DNA of 64,000 bases, taken from positions 845,001 to 909,000 of the forward strand of contig LSRY02000023.1 in the NCBI GenBank assembly GCA_001643675.2, written 5' to 3'. The stretch is from Monocercomonoides exilis. Taxonomy: Eukaryota; Preaxostyla; Oxymonadida; Polymastigidae. Numbering within the stretch: position 1 is the first letter of the stretch; every line of letters begins with the position of its first letter. Below the pieces are notes generated by a model. It saw nothing but the letters and a program-made list of their open reading frames with translations. It searched no databases and had not been told where the DNA came from. Made by a program: the position numbers and the translations under genes. Positions 12,266 to 23,279 of the stretch are shown here, in pieces.

Positions 12266-13704
12266 TCAAAAATCCACAAAATAATCTGAAATATTCAACG
12301 ATAATTCTTTGAAATAGTTTCTGTTCAGAAAATCCAACTTTTTATGAAAGCATGCGATGACATCTTCGTATCCTTCTTCTTCCAGCTTTTCAAAAACCTT
12401 CCTTTTCGTTGCCTTTCTTTTCACTTCCAAGGCTTCGTCATCATCCTTCAATTTCAACCGCCTCGAAATGTCCAAAAGGCATTTCATACAGCTCTCCAAA
12501 AAATAGTCATCCAACGTCAGCCCCTGAATCTCCTCCAAAATGAGATCAAAAGCTCCGCCTTTCATCAACATATCAACTTCATATTTTCTGTTCCTCGCTG
12601 CACATCCAAACACACAAATGCATTGTCTCCCAATTTCTCGGTATTTCTCCTTTCCAACTCGGAATATCTCAGCAATGCCCCCCCAAAACCCCACAATACT
12701 CTTCATTCCACAATTTGCATTTCCCAAAGAAATCCCCAAACGCTTCAAGCCATCTCATCAAAAGAAAGTCTTCTTCTCTTTCCTTTTTCTCCTTTTTGCC
12801 TGCCAATCCACACATTTTGCCAGCTCTTCCAGCTCTCTCCCTGTCGCTTTCGCAAAATGCCGTTCATTCGCAACAGCGCCGTACAAATTTTCATTGAAAC
12901 GCAATCTGCGCATCTCAAATTTCCAAGCTGAAACATACGCAAGATGAGTGAGGTTGTGGTGCTCATGATGGTATTCCACAATTTCTTTGATCTCGTCGAA
13001 GAACAATTCTTCTGGAATTTCCTTTGAAAAATATAAAAATAAATAAAAATAAATAAATAAATAAAAATAAAAATAAAAATGGCTGTTCTCACACAAATCT
13101 TTCGTGAATATTGCTCAAAGCCAACAAAGCCATTTCCACCTCTTTTTGCGCCTCCTCGCTCTCCTCCTTGTTCGATGCAGCCTTCAGAAGACATGGCACA
13201 CAAATCAACACCAAATACGTATTGAATCTGTCATTCAGCAAAAGATAGATTTCGCAAGCATCAACAAGAAGCCTTTCGTCTTTTTCTTCTTTCTTCTCTT
13301 CTTCTTCAGATATCATCGTTTCAAGTCTTCCATTCAAAGTGCATTCTGCAAAGTCATGGATCATTGCATGTCTCAGCACTTTGCAGCTGCTGAAGCGCAT
13401 TGGGCATTTCAAACACGCATTCTCAACGTTTATTCTCTTTCTTTTCATCACTTTGTTGATGTTGTTGAAACATGCCTTCTGAGAAGACGGAATAGAATTC
13501 CTCGTTGCTCATCTCTTCCATCACCCCATTCATTTCTTCAATTTTCGCTTTTTGCTCTTCCTCATTGCTCCGTTCAACTTCAGAAAACAACCCTGAACAA
13601 AAATAATCATAAAAATCATAAAAACAGAAATGCAATCAGCAAGAATTCGAATGCAGCAATGAATGCAAACTCATTAATTTTTGAGTGCCATCTTTCGCCT
13701 GCAT
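12266..13704 (-). CDS. Intron-containing gene, α-helical protein of unknown function
   Basis: The start is best placed at the ATG complementary to 13702-13704; a GTTTGC intron (13593-13670) then joins it to a Glu-rich helical exon. An intron at 13022-13094 (GTGTGA...CAAAG, filled with AAATA repeats) joins two frames cleanly at ...IHERF/EIPEELFF. A third candidate intron, 12754-12813, removes an in-frame TGATGA pair and keeps the frame into the last exon (12266-12753), which ends NISDYFVDF. One junction near 13440-13500 could not be solved. The predicted protein is mostly amphipathic helix with Leu/Cys-rich stretches (LLDISRRLKLKDDDE, CVFGCAARNRK), compatible with an armadillo-like fold, but this is only an impression. 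No catalytic motif seen. Confidence 0.5.
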
Positions 13705-13871
13705 TTTCTGACGAGCTTTGTATTCTGAAAACTGCACCATTTGGACGTTCACGTTGAACGAGAACATGTTTGGAGAGGAGAAAATTGTCAAAAATAAAAA
13801 TAAGAATTGCAATGAAAATACGTGCGTTCACCCCTTCCTCATTCGCTTTGACATTTTCGGAAAGGAATGAA

Positions 13872-14526
13872 TCAACAAAAAATAATAATGGCTATTTTGT
13901 GAGTATTATTTGTATTTTTCAAATATTTCTTCACGAAATGAGAAGTCGGTGAATCGACATTAACGGCAGGACTTGAAATATTATTTTCTGTTTCGACATG
14001 GATGAACGAAAAGACATTCCCAACGATGAAATTTTGTCTGATTATTTTTGACAATTGGATGGCCGGGGGGAATACAACAATTTTGTTAATAGCGAAAAAG
14101 ACGTAGTGTATGTAATTTTTATTGTTCTGCTTGTTGTGAAGATATTTCCATCTGTATCCTTTCCAAAGCCCAAGAATCAGAATCATTGTCAAAATGACCA
14201 ATCCCATCTTTGGATAGCAACACGATGTGAATGGAGCTGATTATTGAATAGCAATTAGGAAATAAATGAAGTTGCGCAATATACATGATTTTTATGATTT
14301 TTAATCGGAACAAGAGATGAAAACAAATTCGACTTATAGATTTATAAAAAAAGAAGAAAAATAAGATGGAATTCGACTGGAATCGAACATCAGACCAAAT
14401 GGAGCATTTCTTTGGAACATAAGTCATGAGAACAGTTTCCGGTGTATTTTTGACAAATAAAATTGCAACTGTGCCGAAGAAGAGGCATTTATCGAGATGA
14501 AAAGGAAAGAAAGCAACGCCAAACAA
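13872..14526 (-). CDS. Fragments of a small multi-pass membrane protein gene
   Basis: Minus-strand frames 14119-14526 (starts MFGVAFFPFHLDKCLFFGTV, strongly hydrophobic) and 13872-14207 (starts MGLVILTMILILGLWKGYRW, a clear membrane segment followed by positively charged residues, then another hydrophobic stretch) overlap in different frames, as exons of a short-intron gene would. A possible last exon lies near 13830-13870. The splice pattern could not be fixed. Family not recognised. Confidence 0.3.
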
Positions 14527-14962
14527 TGAAACAAGAAGTTATCTTCATCAATGGAAGTGAGACCGCAGTTTCAACTTTTAGAAAGGATTTACCTGCTTTT
14601 TGTGAATTTTTTTGAAAGCGAAGCCCAACCTTTCGTGGTGGAGCTTCAGAAGCTAGAAAGATGAAGATCTACAGCTTCTGTTTCAGCCCATGTTTCGAAA
14701 ACAACAAAACGAGAATTGCACCAAATATATTCCATCTTGCTCCGTAAAGACACTTGCAAAAAAAAATCATTCAAAAAGCTTTCTTGGCTGTCTTTATTGT
14801 TTGAACTTCACATCCAACTTTTGAAGATTTGAATTTTCGAGGTTATTCTTCCGTTTCCATATTGCCTCATTTATTGACTTTTGAAGAGGTTTCGATGCTT
14901 TATTTGATGACATCTTCTAATTCTCCTTAACTTTTATTTTATTTTATTTTATTTTTTTTTGG

Positions 14963-15810
14963 TTATTCGAAGCAGAGGACAGACACTGAACATTTGCCGG
15001 AATTTGCATCTTCGTATTCTTCTTCTTCTCCAACAAAAAAATTCATTTGAATAAATTTTTCAAAGCGAAGAAACTGCAAATCAGAAGCTTCTTTCGATTG
15101 TTCAATTTTCTTCAAAAGCCCAGTGACTTCACAAACTGTATATTTATCGCGCAATACACGAACAACCAACAAGAACACATCAGCCAATTTCAAAGTCTTG
15201 CATTTGCGATTTTCTTGTACCAAACTTGTATCTTTGATGCTCAATATGCCTCGATGAAATCAATTCTTTTGAAATGAACCTTCGAGTTAGAAAATCCAAT
15301 GTTCAGTCTTTCTGCCATTTCTTTTTCAAGATAATAAGTCATTGAAATTTCTGTTTTTTTCTCAACAAGAATTTCAGAACAGGCAAATTGATTCAGAGAA
15401 TATGAGAAAACTGGTCAAAGCGATGATGATGACTTGTTTCAAATGAATGGTGTGTTTTTTCATGTTGAATGGCAGAATGTCTTTTTTGTTCTTTCTCCTT
15501 TGTTCTTTGATTGATCTCAAATTGTCTGTTTTCAGAAAAAGTAAAAATGGAGAGAATATCCTCAACAATCTGGGGGTGAGCGCATCATTGCATCAGACCT
15601 TCGCTGTCTGTCTCTGCTCTCCATTTCCGCGTTCTTCCTTTCTGCTTCACATTCAGCTTTGTGTGGAAAAAAACAGGAAATGTCATCTCCCATTTGAACG
15701 GAATATTTGACAACAACGAAAGTGATCTGCTGAAATCGATTCTTTCTTCTGAGCAGCGTTGAAGAATCTTCATTCTTTTTTGAAGGGAATATTTTGTGAA
15801 TGCCACTCAA
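14963..15810 (-). CDS. Possible small multi-exon gene
   Basis: Two minus-strand frames look like protein: 15562-15810 (charged, MSGIHKIFPSKKNEDS...) and 14963-15244 (LADVFLLVVRVLRDKYTVCE, then an acidic EEEEYED tail and SVSVLCFE before the stop). They may be exons of one gene, but no splice pair was verified between them. The 3' neighbour starts at 16181 on the plus strand, so this would be a divergent arrangement. Function unknown. Confidence 0.25.
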
Positions 15811-16180
15811 CCGATGGATTCGTCAAAATCTTTTTTTGTTCTGTTCTTTTCTGTTCAGAAGTTTTGACGAAAAGACAGCCATACAGATGAAATGACCTCT
15901 ATCAGCAGAAAAGAAGCTTTATTCAGACAGAACACAAGGAATAATAAATGAGAAAAGAAACAGCATTGGAGTTGAGTACAAAGATGGATTCGATGAAAAA
16001 TCGATGGAACATTGAATAGAATTAATTTTGTGAAAAGGCAAACGTTTCAATTCAAACGACAGGTATTTCTCATTCTTTCTTTCTTCATGGTCTGAATTTG
16101 ATGTTTTAATTTTGCACTTTGATCAAATATGAAACACATATTTTTTTCTTTTTCAGTGAAACCAGAATATATTTCTGGGG

Positions 16181-19100
16181 ATGAGCTTGCACATGTTTTT
16201 ATTTGCACACTTGCTTCTTGTGGCCGTGTTCAAATGTCAAAGGTTCATTGGAGTTTCTTCATCAAGATATGAAGATTTTGGCAGAAATTGTGATAATCGC
16301 GATTTCATCATTGATCCGGATCGAATCATTGAACAAGATGAGCATTATCCCACAAACAACAATGATTATAATTTGTGTGAGCGAAGTGTATTATTTGGAG
16401 CAGAAAGACAGCAGTCAGGAATTTCAATAGTGATAAATGCATTTTTTGGATTCTACAATTCTTCAGTTGGACTGAAAAATGTGGCACTTGAACATTCTTT
16501 CTCGCCATGCGTGCTTATAACAGAATACTCAACTCTCATGATGGACTCCTGTATTTCCCACCAAAAGTCAGGTTCTCCTTTTCATCTTCAAAGCGGATCA
16601 ATTAACATGGAAAACATGAGTGTGATTCCTCAAATGAATATTTATTCTGGAAGTCTCCTATTTTCATCTGATCACAAGAATTCCGTCATTTTGAGAAATT
16701 CCATCATTGCTAACCTGGTTGTCTCGTCATCAGACTATTTCCTATTGTCTGGAAAGAGCCAAAGTGAACAGATTGATAATTGTGCCTTCAGGAACATGTC
16801 TGTGAAATATAACACGAATAGCGGTCATTTTGCGGAGCATTCATGTTTTGGAAGTTCAATGGAGAACTGCCTCATTTATTCGTGTGTGAATGCCTTTGAA
16901 GGAGGGATCTCGAGTGGATCCTATTCTTCACAAGAGTTTATCTGCAAAAACACAACAACAAACTTTGGGAAGAGAGAAATGAATGCTTTTCAGAAAAAAG
17001 AACGAATGGACACAACGGAAGGCCAATTCTTTTCATTGTGTGAATGGGTTGACTGCACAGCACCCCAAGGAGGAGCTCTTTATGTTCATGATAATTCAAC
17101 TGCAATTCTGACTGTTGAAAATTCTTCATTCGCGAGATGCAATGCTTCCTCGACAAAAGGGGGAGGAATATATGCATTGAAAATTGCAGAGTGCATTGTG
17201 ACCCATACAACGTTTGTGCAATGCTCAGCAGCAACTCCTTTATATTATGGAGGAGGGGGAATTCAATTGCAATATGTTTATGCTCAATCCATTGTTGAAG
17301 ATTGCTTATTCAACAAATGCTCTTCTGGTGATGATGGCGGGGCAATGGATCTGCGCGAAACCAAAACTCAAAGGCAAAAACATTGCATTATTAATTCAGT
17401 CTTTGAATTTTGCAGAGCAAATAGTTCTGACAGCCTGGCAGGAGCAATTAATCATTGGGAATGCAATGATCAAATTATTCTGACAAATTGCTTATTCCGC
17501 AATTGCTATTCTATGTGCGGAGGGGGTGCCGTAACAATTACAATTAATTCAAAAAATAATGGAATATTATTTTTCTATTGCTTTTTTCACAACAACACAT
17601 GTGAGAAAGGAGGACATGACATTGTTCTTCAGGGATCTACAGCAAATAATATTGATTCCACCTGTTTCTCGACCAGGGAAACAGATAATAGAGTGAGCAC
17701 AAAATATGGCTCAATTGATGATCGCAGCGAATGGCTTCGAAATGATTTTGGAATAATCAGATTTGTTTCTTCAACTGATTCAAAACAAAAAGGAGTTGAT
17801 ACATATGCATGTGGAATGGATAAAAGCTATCCATGCAACACTATCAGCCATTGCTTGACTCAACTTATTCCTAACCATGTGACTATCATCGAGATGCTCA
17901 CAGGAACAATCAAAGAGGCGCAGAGTGTGGACTGCAGTTCCAACACTTACACAATATATGGCCAAAGTGATATGAGCACAGCAATCCAAACAGAATTTGA
18001 AGAATCAAGCTTATCTCTTTTTTCAGTCTCAACAGGCACCTTGACCATCAATGACCTTATTTTTGTGCATGACTCAGCATATCAAAATAACCGTGGGTCA
18101 AGGCTGTTTGAGATTACAGGAGCAGGAGAGCTGAGAATAAGTGCGCTAAACATATCTGCTGGAAGCGCTCACTCGGTACAAACAGCATTCACCGCAGAGC
18201 TGATAAATATTCAGGGTGGTATCTTTCAGATGAATAATGTGAACTGGGCACAGACTATCTCTTCAACTTCGTTGTTTTCGCTTTCTTCAGCTAATGGAAT
18301 TTCATTGATTCTTTCTGAATGCACCTTTGATGGGATCGAGAGAACAAACAGTGGAGCGGCTGTGACGTCGTTTTCCAACGACAAGGTTAACATTGATCTG
18401 GACTCTTGTTCATTTTCAGAATGTGGAAGCAGAACATCGTCTGATGGAGGGTCAATGATGCTTTGTGTTGGGAATGAAAATGAAGTGAAAGTGAAAGGCG
18501 GTAATTTTGATGGATGCTATTGCTCAACATCCAATGGTCTTGGGGGAGGAATTCTTCTTCGATTGATGAATGAAAATCCCAATATCCTGATTTCTTCTTC
18601 CTTTGGCACAAACACAGCCAAGTGGGGAAAAGATGTTTTTGTCAATTCACCCAATCTGGAAGCAATTGCCAATCCTCAAAAGATCTCGTGTGTGACAGCC
18701 ACTTTGGATTCTTTTGACAAAGTGAGAGGATATGACAATGGAAACAACAGTGTTGCCATCCCTCTCTGCATCTATCTCCTTCCCACCCCAGAAGAAATTC
18801 ATGTGAGCAACACCGAGGCATCTGACCATTCTCACTGTGGAATTGTCCAATTCCCTTGCCTGACAATGAAGCACTCACTCACTCGTCAAACAGAAACAAG
18901 GAAAGTTGTTGTGAATGGAATGATTGAGATGAGCGATGAATTGGCCTTCTCTGATCAAAAGCATGAAATCAGAGGAAACGATGATCAAAGTGGTTTGACA
19001 GTCTCTGATGCAAGCGAGACATCAAATTCAGCGATGATAACAACAAGTGTCGAAACAGAATTATCAATGCTTATCTTCTCTCTTCCTCCTTCTCTTTCAT

Positions 19101-22100
19101 CACACTCCACTTTTGTTTCTTCTTCTTCGCAACTGACTTTGTCTCATTGTTCTCTTTCTCTTCAAAATCCTTCATCAGAAATGTCATTTCTATTCTTATC
19201 TGTTGAGTCTGGAACGTTGACCATTGAATCGTTTTCTGCTTCATCAATTGATTTGAGAAGAAATTCATTGATCTTATTATCAGGAAGTTGCACAGATAGC
19301 GAGCTCATGAATACTCCCTGGTTGAACATGACGAAATGCAATTTCACAGAAATTGAAAGGGAAGCTGGAAGTGGAGGGTGTGTGAGCATTGACAACAGCA
19401 ATGATGAAAAGGCAAAATCACAAATAAACATTGAAGAATGTGAATTTGATGGATGCTCTGTGCTTGCTGATGAAAGCAGAGGAGGGGCCGTTGATGCTCA
19501 GTTGAAAGGGAATACTCAATTGAATATTATTTCATGCACATTCACAGGATGCACAGCACCAGCTGGAGAAGGGAAGATTGGGTTTGGGGGAGGAATGGCA
19601 CTGAAGCTGATTGATGACTATTCTACGTTCATAATATCATCACCTGTTTTTGATTTTGATAAGCCAAATATTGCGAGACATGGAAATAATCTTTTTGTTG
19701 AATCATCCAACTTGACAAAGAGCATCACAAATGCCTCTCTTCCATTTGTATTTGAACATCTGGCAGATATTTCATTGGATTCAATGAGCGGCTTTGATGG
19801 GAATGACACAATGAATGCCATTCCACTGGTGTATTTCTGGAGAACATTTGGTTCGGAAATATTCATTGGAGGTGAAGGTTGCGATGTGTGTGTCTGTGGG
19901 CTTTCTGATTATCCTTGCCAATCAATCGATTATTCTCTGTCCAAAATCCAAGGAAGAAATGAAAAGAATATTAACATCATTGGAAAAGGAGTTCTCCAAA
20001 AAAGTGTTGATGTGAGTGGAATATCAGTGAAATCGGATGAGAGCAGCATGTGCTCGTTGGAATGTCTCTCTTCATTTGAAGGAGCAGAGGAAGCAGCAAT
20101 GAAGACTCAAGGCATCACAAATCTCGAACTGATTCGCTTTGTTATTCCATCTTCATTTGCAAGTGGAGTGAATGTTCTGATCCATGTTGGATCAAGTGAA
20201 GGACTGTTGACTCTGAAAGACTGCTCATTCACCAAAAATGAAGAAAGCAGAGAAGAAACAATGAATTACGGGCTGATCAAGGCAGATGGAGGAACAGTTC
20301 AATTGGACATTGTTTCAATGCAATCACTCAGCTTTTCAAAAGATGTAATTTCTGTGTTGTCAACAACGATATTGAACATCAGAAATCTGACGATGAAGAA
20401 TATTGAGCTGGATGGATCAAGCGGATTGAGCATATCAAAGAGTTCAAGAAGAGAAAATAATGAAATTGAGCATGATGTTGTTATTGGGTGGAGCGTGTTT
20501 GAAGAAGTTGCCCAGAACACAACAGATAATATTCCCATCATTCGAAATGAGAATGATGTTGAGCCATTGAAAATAGAGATTCGAAACACAGCGATGAAGA
20601 AGTGTGGTGGAACAAGGTGTGGAAAGGGTGGAGGGATGTTTTGTGTGTTGAATGAGGGAGGAAACTTTGACTGCTCATTTTGCACGATTTCTGAGTGCTT
20701 CTGCTCGACCACAGGAAGAGGCGGGTGGCTGTTTCTGGAGTGCACTTCGACAGTTGAACATCCTCTGAAGTTTGTTCTCTCAAATATCACCTTCAAAGAC
20801 AACACTGCATCGAAGGGAAGAGATGTGTATGTGAGATGTCACTCAATCGAAAAGCAAATAGTTGATGAACAATTCTTGCTGGATTTCAGAGCGCCGTTTG
20901 TGAAAGATCTTGCGGTGTGGGGTTGCACAACAGACTCGTTTGAAGGAGAAGAAGATCTTCTGCTGAGAGTCGTGAAATATCTGAGCGAGACGATCTTTGT
21001 ATCTTCTGTTTCTGAAAATCACAAAAATAGCAAGCAATGTGGAGAGTTCAGCATGCCTTGCCAATCACTGGATGTTGGAGTGCAACACATCATTCCTTCA
21101 TCGTATTCGCAGCTGTTGATCTCGAAGGAGACAGTTATTGTTGGGGAATGCGAAGCAATGGATTTGATCGTCCGCTCATTGCAATCTTCCTCAGCTGCTC
21201 TGGTCCATCTGAACTCAACAATGAATATCAATGAGAGAAATCTGATCACAACCTCAGAGACTGTTCGGATTGAAAAATTGAAATTCAATTTTGGTCAGTC
21301 ATTTTCATATTCTGGAAGTTCAATCATCCATGAAGCAAGTGGCCAGCTGTCTCTTTCATCTATTGATTTCTCTTCGGCTGGGGAGTCAAAAGGAATTCAA
21401 TTTGTTATTCTCAATTCAACGTTGCTGAGCATCGAAAATGGAATTCTTCATGTTGACAACTGCTCAGTGTCACTCCTTTCATTCAAAAAACCTTCATTTC
21501 TGTTCAGTGGCAAAGAGATATCATTGGCAAATGTGAAACTGGAAAACATTGAATCAACATCAAATGTGTTTGAGATTGCTGACTGCAAAGAAGTTGTATT
21601 CAATGGAATATCAGCTGATGGAGTGAGTCTATCTGAGGGTTGTGTCTTTTCAATAAACGAAAAGACTTCAGGGACTGTTTCTGTTGGAAGCTCCTCATTC
21701 AACAACTGTTCAAGGAATTCGGAAGGAGCTTCTGTTTTCTCTGTTTCTTCATCCTCTGCTCAAATAGATCCGTCTAATTGCTCTTGTTCAAGCTGTCATT
21801 CTCTCTCTGAAACAGGAAGCGTTATGGAAGTTAATAACTCAACAGATATTTCAATGAGTCTGTGTCTATTTGATGGAGAACTTGAAGAAGAAAATGAAAA
21901 CGAGAACAGAAATGAATTCAAAGAGATGTGCAAATGGAATGGGTCAGTTGTGGATGTTCAATCCAGCAATGTTGGGATGAAAGACACAACAATCAGCAAC
22001 TCGAAAAAAGGAGGGCTTTCATTGTCAGGTGGAAGTGTGGAGATATATGATGGGAGATTTGAGAACAACAACCCGTCGATGGTGAATTATGGATCGGCAC

Positions 22101-22573
22101 GAAGAAACATTCTGTGTGGAGACTCAGGAAGATTGAGGGTTGTGAGCTTGAAGGGAGGGGATGGATTGGAGAAAAATACCTCTTTGTGGATATTGGATGA
22201 AGGATGCACACTGGAAGGGATTGCAGGAGAAAGAGCATCTCCCTTTTTCATCCCGAGGGTGGAGAGTGTGTCATCGGAAAAGTCAGCGGAGGTGGTGAAT
22301 GTTGTGTTCAGAGGATCAGTTCTCCTTCCATGCAACCTCTCATTCAAGACAGTTGCAGCAGTTGGGGATGAGGAGGTGGTTGAGAAATATTCGTTTGACG
22401 AAAGTGGTTTCATATCAAAGAAGAGGTGCGGGTCTGTTCCTGCCAAGACAGTTGAAGGGGTGGCAAGTGAAGCAGAAGTGAGGGTGTGTATTCTGTTTGG
22501 GAGTGCTGATTCTCCATCAGCCACTGATTCTTTCGTTCTGAAGAACAGGAGAATCCAAAACAAGTGGAGATGA
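16181..22573 (+). CDS. Giant β-helix surface protein, truncated before its membrane anchor
   Basis: Uninterrupted frame of 2130 codons. The start gives a secretion signal (MSLHMFLFAHLLLVAVF). The rest is a right-handed β-helix type ectodomain: many GGG turns in stretches such as GGGIYALKIAECIV and CSFSECGSR, short Cys/Asn/Ser-rich rungs, and four CG-x(4-6)-PC-x-(S/T) modules near residues 543, 884, 1238 and 1619. From about residue 1916 to the end it is almost identical to the 24101-32182 gene. There, relative to that gene, two bases are lost after KNR and the frame runs into TGA after IQNKWR, just before the transmembrane helix. As it stands the product would be secreted rather than anchored. 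It may be a recent pseudogene or a soluble form. Codon use and composition match the two intact relatives. Confidence 0.85.
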   Translation: MSLHMFLFAHLLLVAVFKCQRFIGVSSSRYEDFGRNCDNRDFIIDPDRIIEQDEHYPTNNNDYNLCERSVLFGAERQQSGISIVINAFFGFYNSSVGLKNVALEHSFSPCVLITEYSTLMMDSCISHQKSGSPFHLQSGSINMENMSVIPQMNIYSGSLLFSSDHKNSVILRNSIIANLVVSSSDYFLLSGKSQSEQIDNCAFRNMSVKYNTNSGHFAEHSCFGSSMENCLIYSCVNAFEGGISSGSYSSQEFICKNTTTNFGKREMNAFQKKERMDTTEGQFFSLCEWVDCTAPQGGALYVHDNSTAILTVENSSFARCNASSTKGGGIYALKIAECIVTHTTFVQCSAATPLYYGGGGIQLQYVYAQSIVEDCLFNKCSSGDDGGAMDLRETKTQRQKHCIINSVFEFCRANSSDSLAGAINHWECNDQIILTNCLFRNCYSMCGGGAVTITINSKNNGILFFYCFFHNNTCEKGGHDIVLQGSTANNIDSTCFSTRETDNRVSTKYGSIDDRSEWLRNDFGIIRFVSSTDSKQKGVDTYACGMDKSYPCNTISHCLTQLIPNHVTIIEMLTGTIKEAQSVDCSSNTYTIYGQSDMSTAIQTEFEESSLSLFSVSTGTLTINDLIFVHDSAYQNNRGSRLFEITGAGELRISALNISAGSAHSVQTAFTAELINIQGGIFQMNNVNWAQTISSTSLFSLSSANGISLILSECTFDGIERTNSGAAVTSFSNDKVNIDLDSCSFSECGSRTSSDGGSMMLCVGNENEVKVKGGNFDGCYCSTSNGLGGGILLRLMNENPNILISSSFGTNTAKWGKDVFVNSPNLEAIANPQKISCVTATLDSFDKVRGYDNGNNSVAIPLCIYLLPTPEEIHVSNTEASDHSHCGIVQFPCLTMKHSLTRQTETRKVVVNGMIEMSDELAFSDQKHEIRGNDDQSGLTVSDASETSNSAMITTSVETELSMLIFSLPPSLSSHSTFVSSSSQLTLSHCSLSLQNPSSEMSFLFLSVESGTLTIESFSASSIDLRRNSLILLSGSCTDSELMNTPWLNMTKCNFTEIEREAGSGGCVSIDNSNDEKAKSQINIEECEFDGCSVLADESRGGAVDAQLKGNTQLNIISCTFTGCTAPAGEGKIGFGGGMALKLIDDYSTFIISSPVFDFDKPNIARHGNNLFVESSNLTKSITNASLPFVFEHLADISLDSMSGFDGNDTMNAIPLVYFWRTFGSEIFIGGEGCDVCVCGLSDYPCQSIDYSLSKIQGRNEKNINIIGKGVLQKSVDVSGISVKSDESSMCSLECLSSFEGAEEAAMKTQGITNLELIRFVIPSSFASGVNVLIHVGSSEGLLTLKDCSFTKNEESREETMNYGLIKADGGTVQLDIVSMQSLSFSKDVISVLSTTILNIRNLTMKNIELDGSSGLSISKSSRRENNEIEHDVVIGWSVFEEVAQNTTDNIPIIRNENDVEPLKIEIRNTAMKKCGGTRCGKGGGMFCVLNEGGNFDCSFCTISECFCSTTGRGGWLFLECTSTVEHPLKFVLSNITFKDNTASKGRDVYVRCHSIEKQIVDEQFLLDFRAPFVKDLAVWGCTTDSFEGEEDLLLRVVKYLSETIFVSSVSENHKNSKQCGEFSMPCQSLDVGVQHIIPSSYSQLLISKETVIVGECEAMDLIVRSLQSSSAALVHLNSTMNINERNLITTSETVRIEKLKFNFGQSFSYSGSSIIHEASGQLSLSSIDFSSAGESKGIQFVILNSTLLSIENGILHVDNCSVSLLSFKKPSFLFSGKEISLANVKLENIESTSNVFEIADCKEVVFNGISADGVSLSEGCVFSINEKTSGTVSVGSSSFNNCSRNSEGASVFSVSSSSAQIDPSNCSCSSCHSLSETGSVMEVNNSTDISMSLCLFDGELEEENENENRNEFKEMCKWNGSVVDVQSSNVGMKDTTISNSKKGGLSLSGGSVEIYDGRFENNNPSMVNYGSARRNILCGDSGRLRVVSLKGGDGLEKNTSLWILDEGCTLEGIAGERASPFFIPRVESVSSEKSAEVVNVVFRGSVLLPCNLSFKTVAAVGDEEVVEKYSFDESGFISKKRCGSVPAKTVEGVASEAEVRVCILFGSADSPSATDSFVLKNRRIQNKWR

Positions 22574-23110
22574 AAGGATTGCTGAAGGAGGAAAGAAAGA
22601 AAGATCGATATGGCCAATTATTGTGATTGCACTTGTTGTGATTTTGTTGATTGTTCTGATTGTTTCAATTATTGATGATGAAACTCTCTAAAAATGAGAA
22701 CGAAGATCTGAGAAAGTGAATGATCAGGATCAAAGGATTGAGATGATGGGAGGAGATGCAGCCTGGGAAGAGTGGCGAAGAGCCGAGCGAGAGGCAGAGA
22801 AGAAGAATGAAGAAAAGATTAAGAAGAGAATGTATGAGGAAAGCCTTGGATGAGATGTGCATCTTCTGTCAAGCCTCTGAGCTCTTTCTTCATGATGATT
22901 CTGAATGGATTCAGAAAGTTGATGAATTGAATAAAGTTGATGTGATCGAATCTTCTGAGTATTTGGAAAGAATCACACCATATAGATTCCACTTCAAAAA
23001 TGATGAGAAGAGAGGATCTGTGCCAACCCCTCATGGATGTCGAATCTGGTGGATGCCATGGCCTGCTCATCTCCTCATGAGAAGCTGACTTTGGATTTGA
23101 GAGAAAGTTT
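22574..23110 (+). pseudogene. Decayed transmembrane and cytoplasmic tail of the 16181 gene
   Basis: Nucleotide-level continuation of the gene upstream. It aligns with the complement of about 24870-25445 in the intact neighbour (transmembrane helix, coiled coil, linker), but carries many small deletions: part of the transmembrane coding region is lost near 22674, and the coiled-coil part is shortened. The last clear match is the segment encoding the start of the pseudokinase region near 23090. After that a foldback element follows. The decay starts exactly at the frameshift and is absent upstream, which suits loss of selection on the tail only, or replacement of the upstream part by conversion. 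Confidence 0.8.
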
Positions 23111-23123
23111 GTTTGTGGAAGAA

Positions 23124-23267
23124 AGAAGTTATGTGAGCACCTTGGCATCCAATTTAAACAGATTTCTTATCTGAAAATAGTCCACAATAAATTCACACGA
23201 AATTCTTTGTTTATCTGTAAATTATCAAACAAATTAAATTGTATGCCAAGGTGCTCACATAACTTCT
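23124..23267. repeat. 144 bp foldback element inside the pseudogene tail
   Basis: Inverted arms of 34 bases, 23124-23157 and 23234-23267, with one mismatch; the outer 25 bases (containing ATGTGAGCACCTTGGCAT) pair perfectly. The loop is about 76 bases, AT-rich. It interrupts the decayed pseudokinase segment, so it is either a small MITE insertion or a hairpin arising from repair. Confidence 0.75.
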
Positions 23268-23279
23268 CTCTTTCTGCTG

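Noticed and set aside
13104-13757. 217-codon plus-strand frame
   Set aside because: Antisense to the minus-strand gene 12266-13704, whose introns and frames are better supported.
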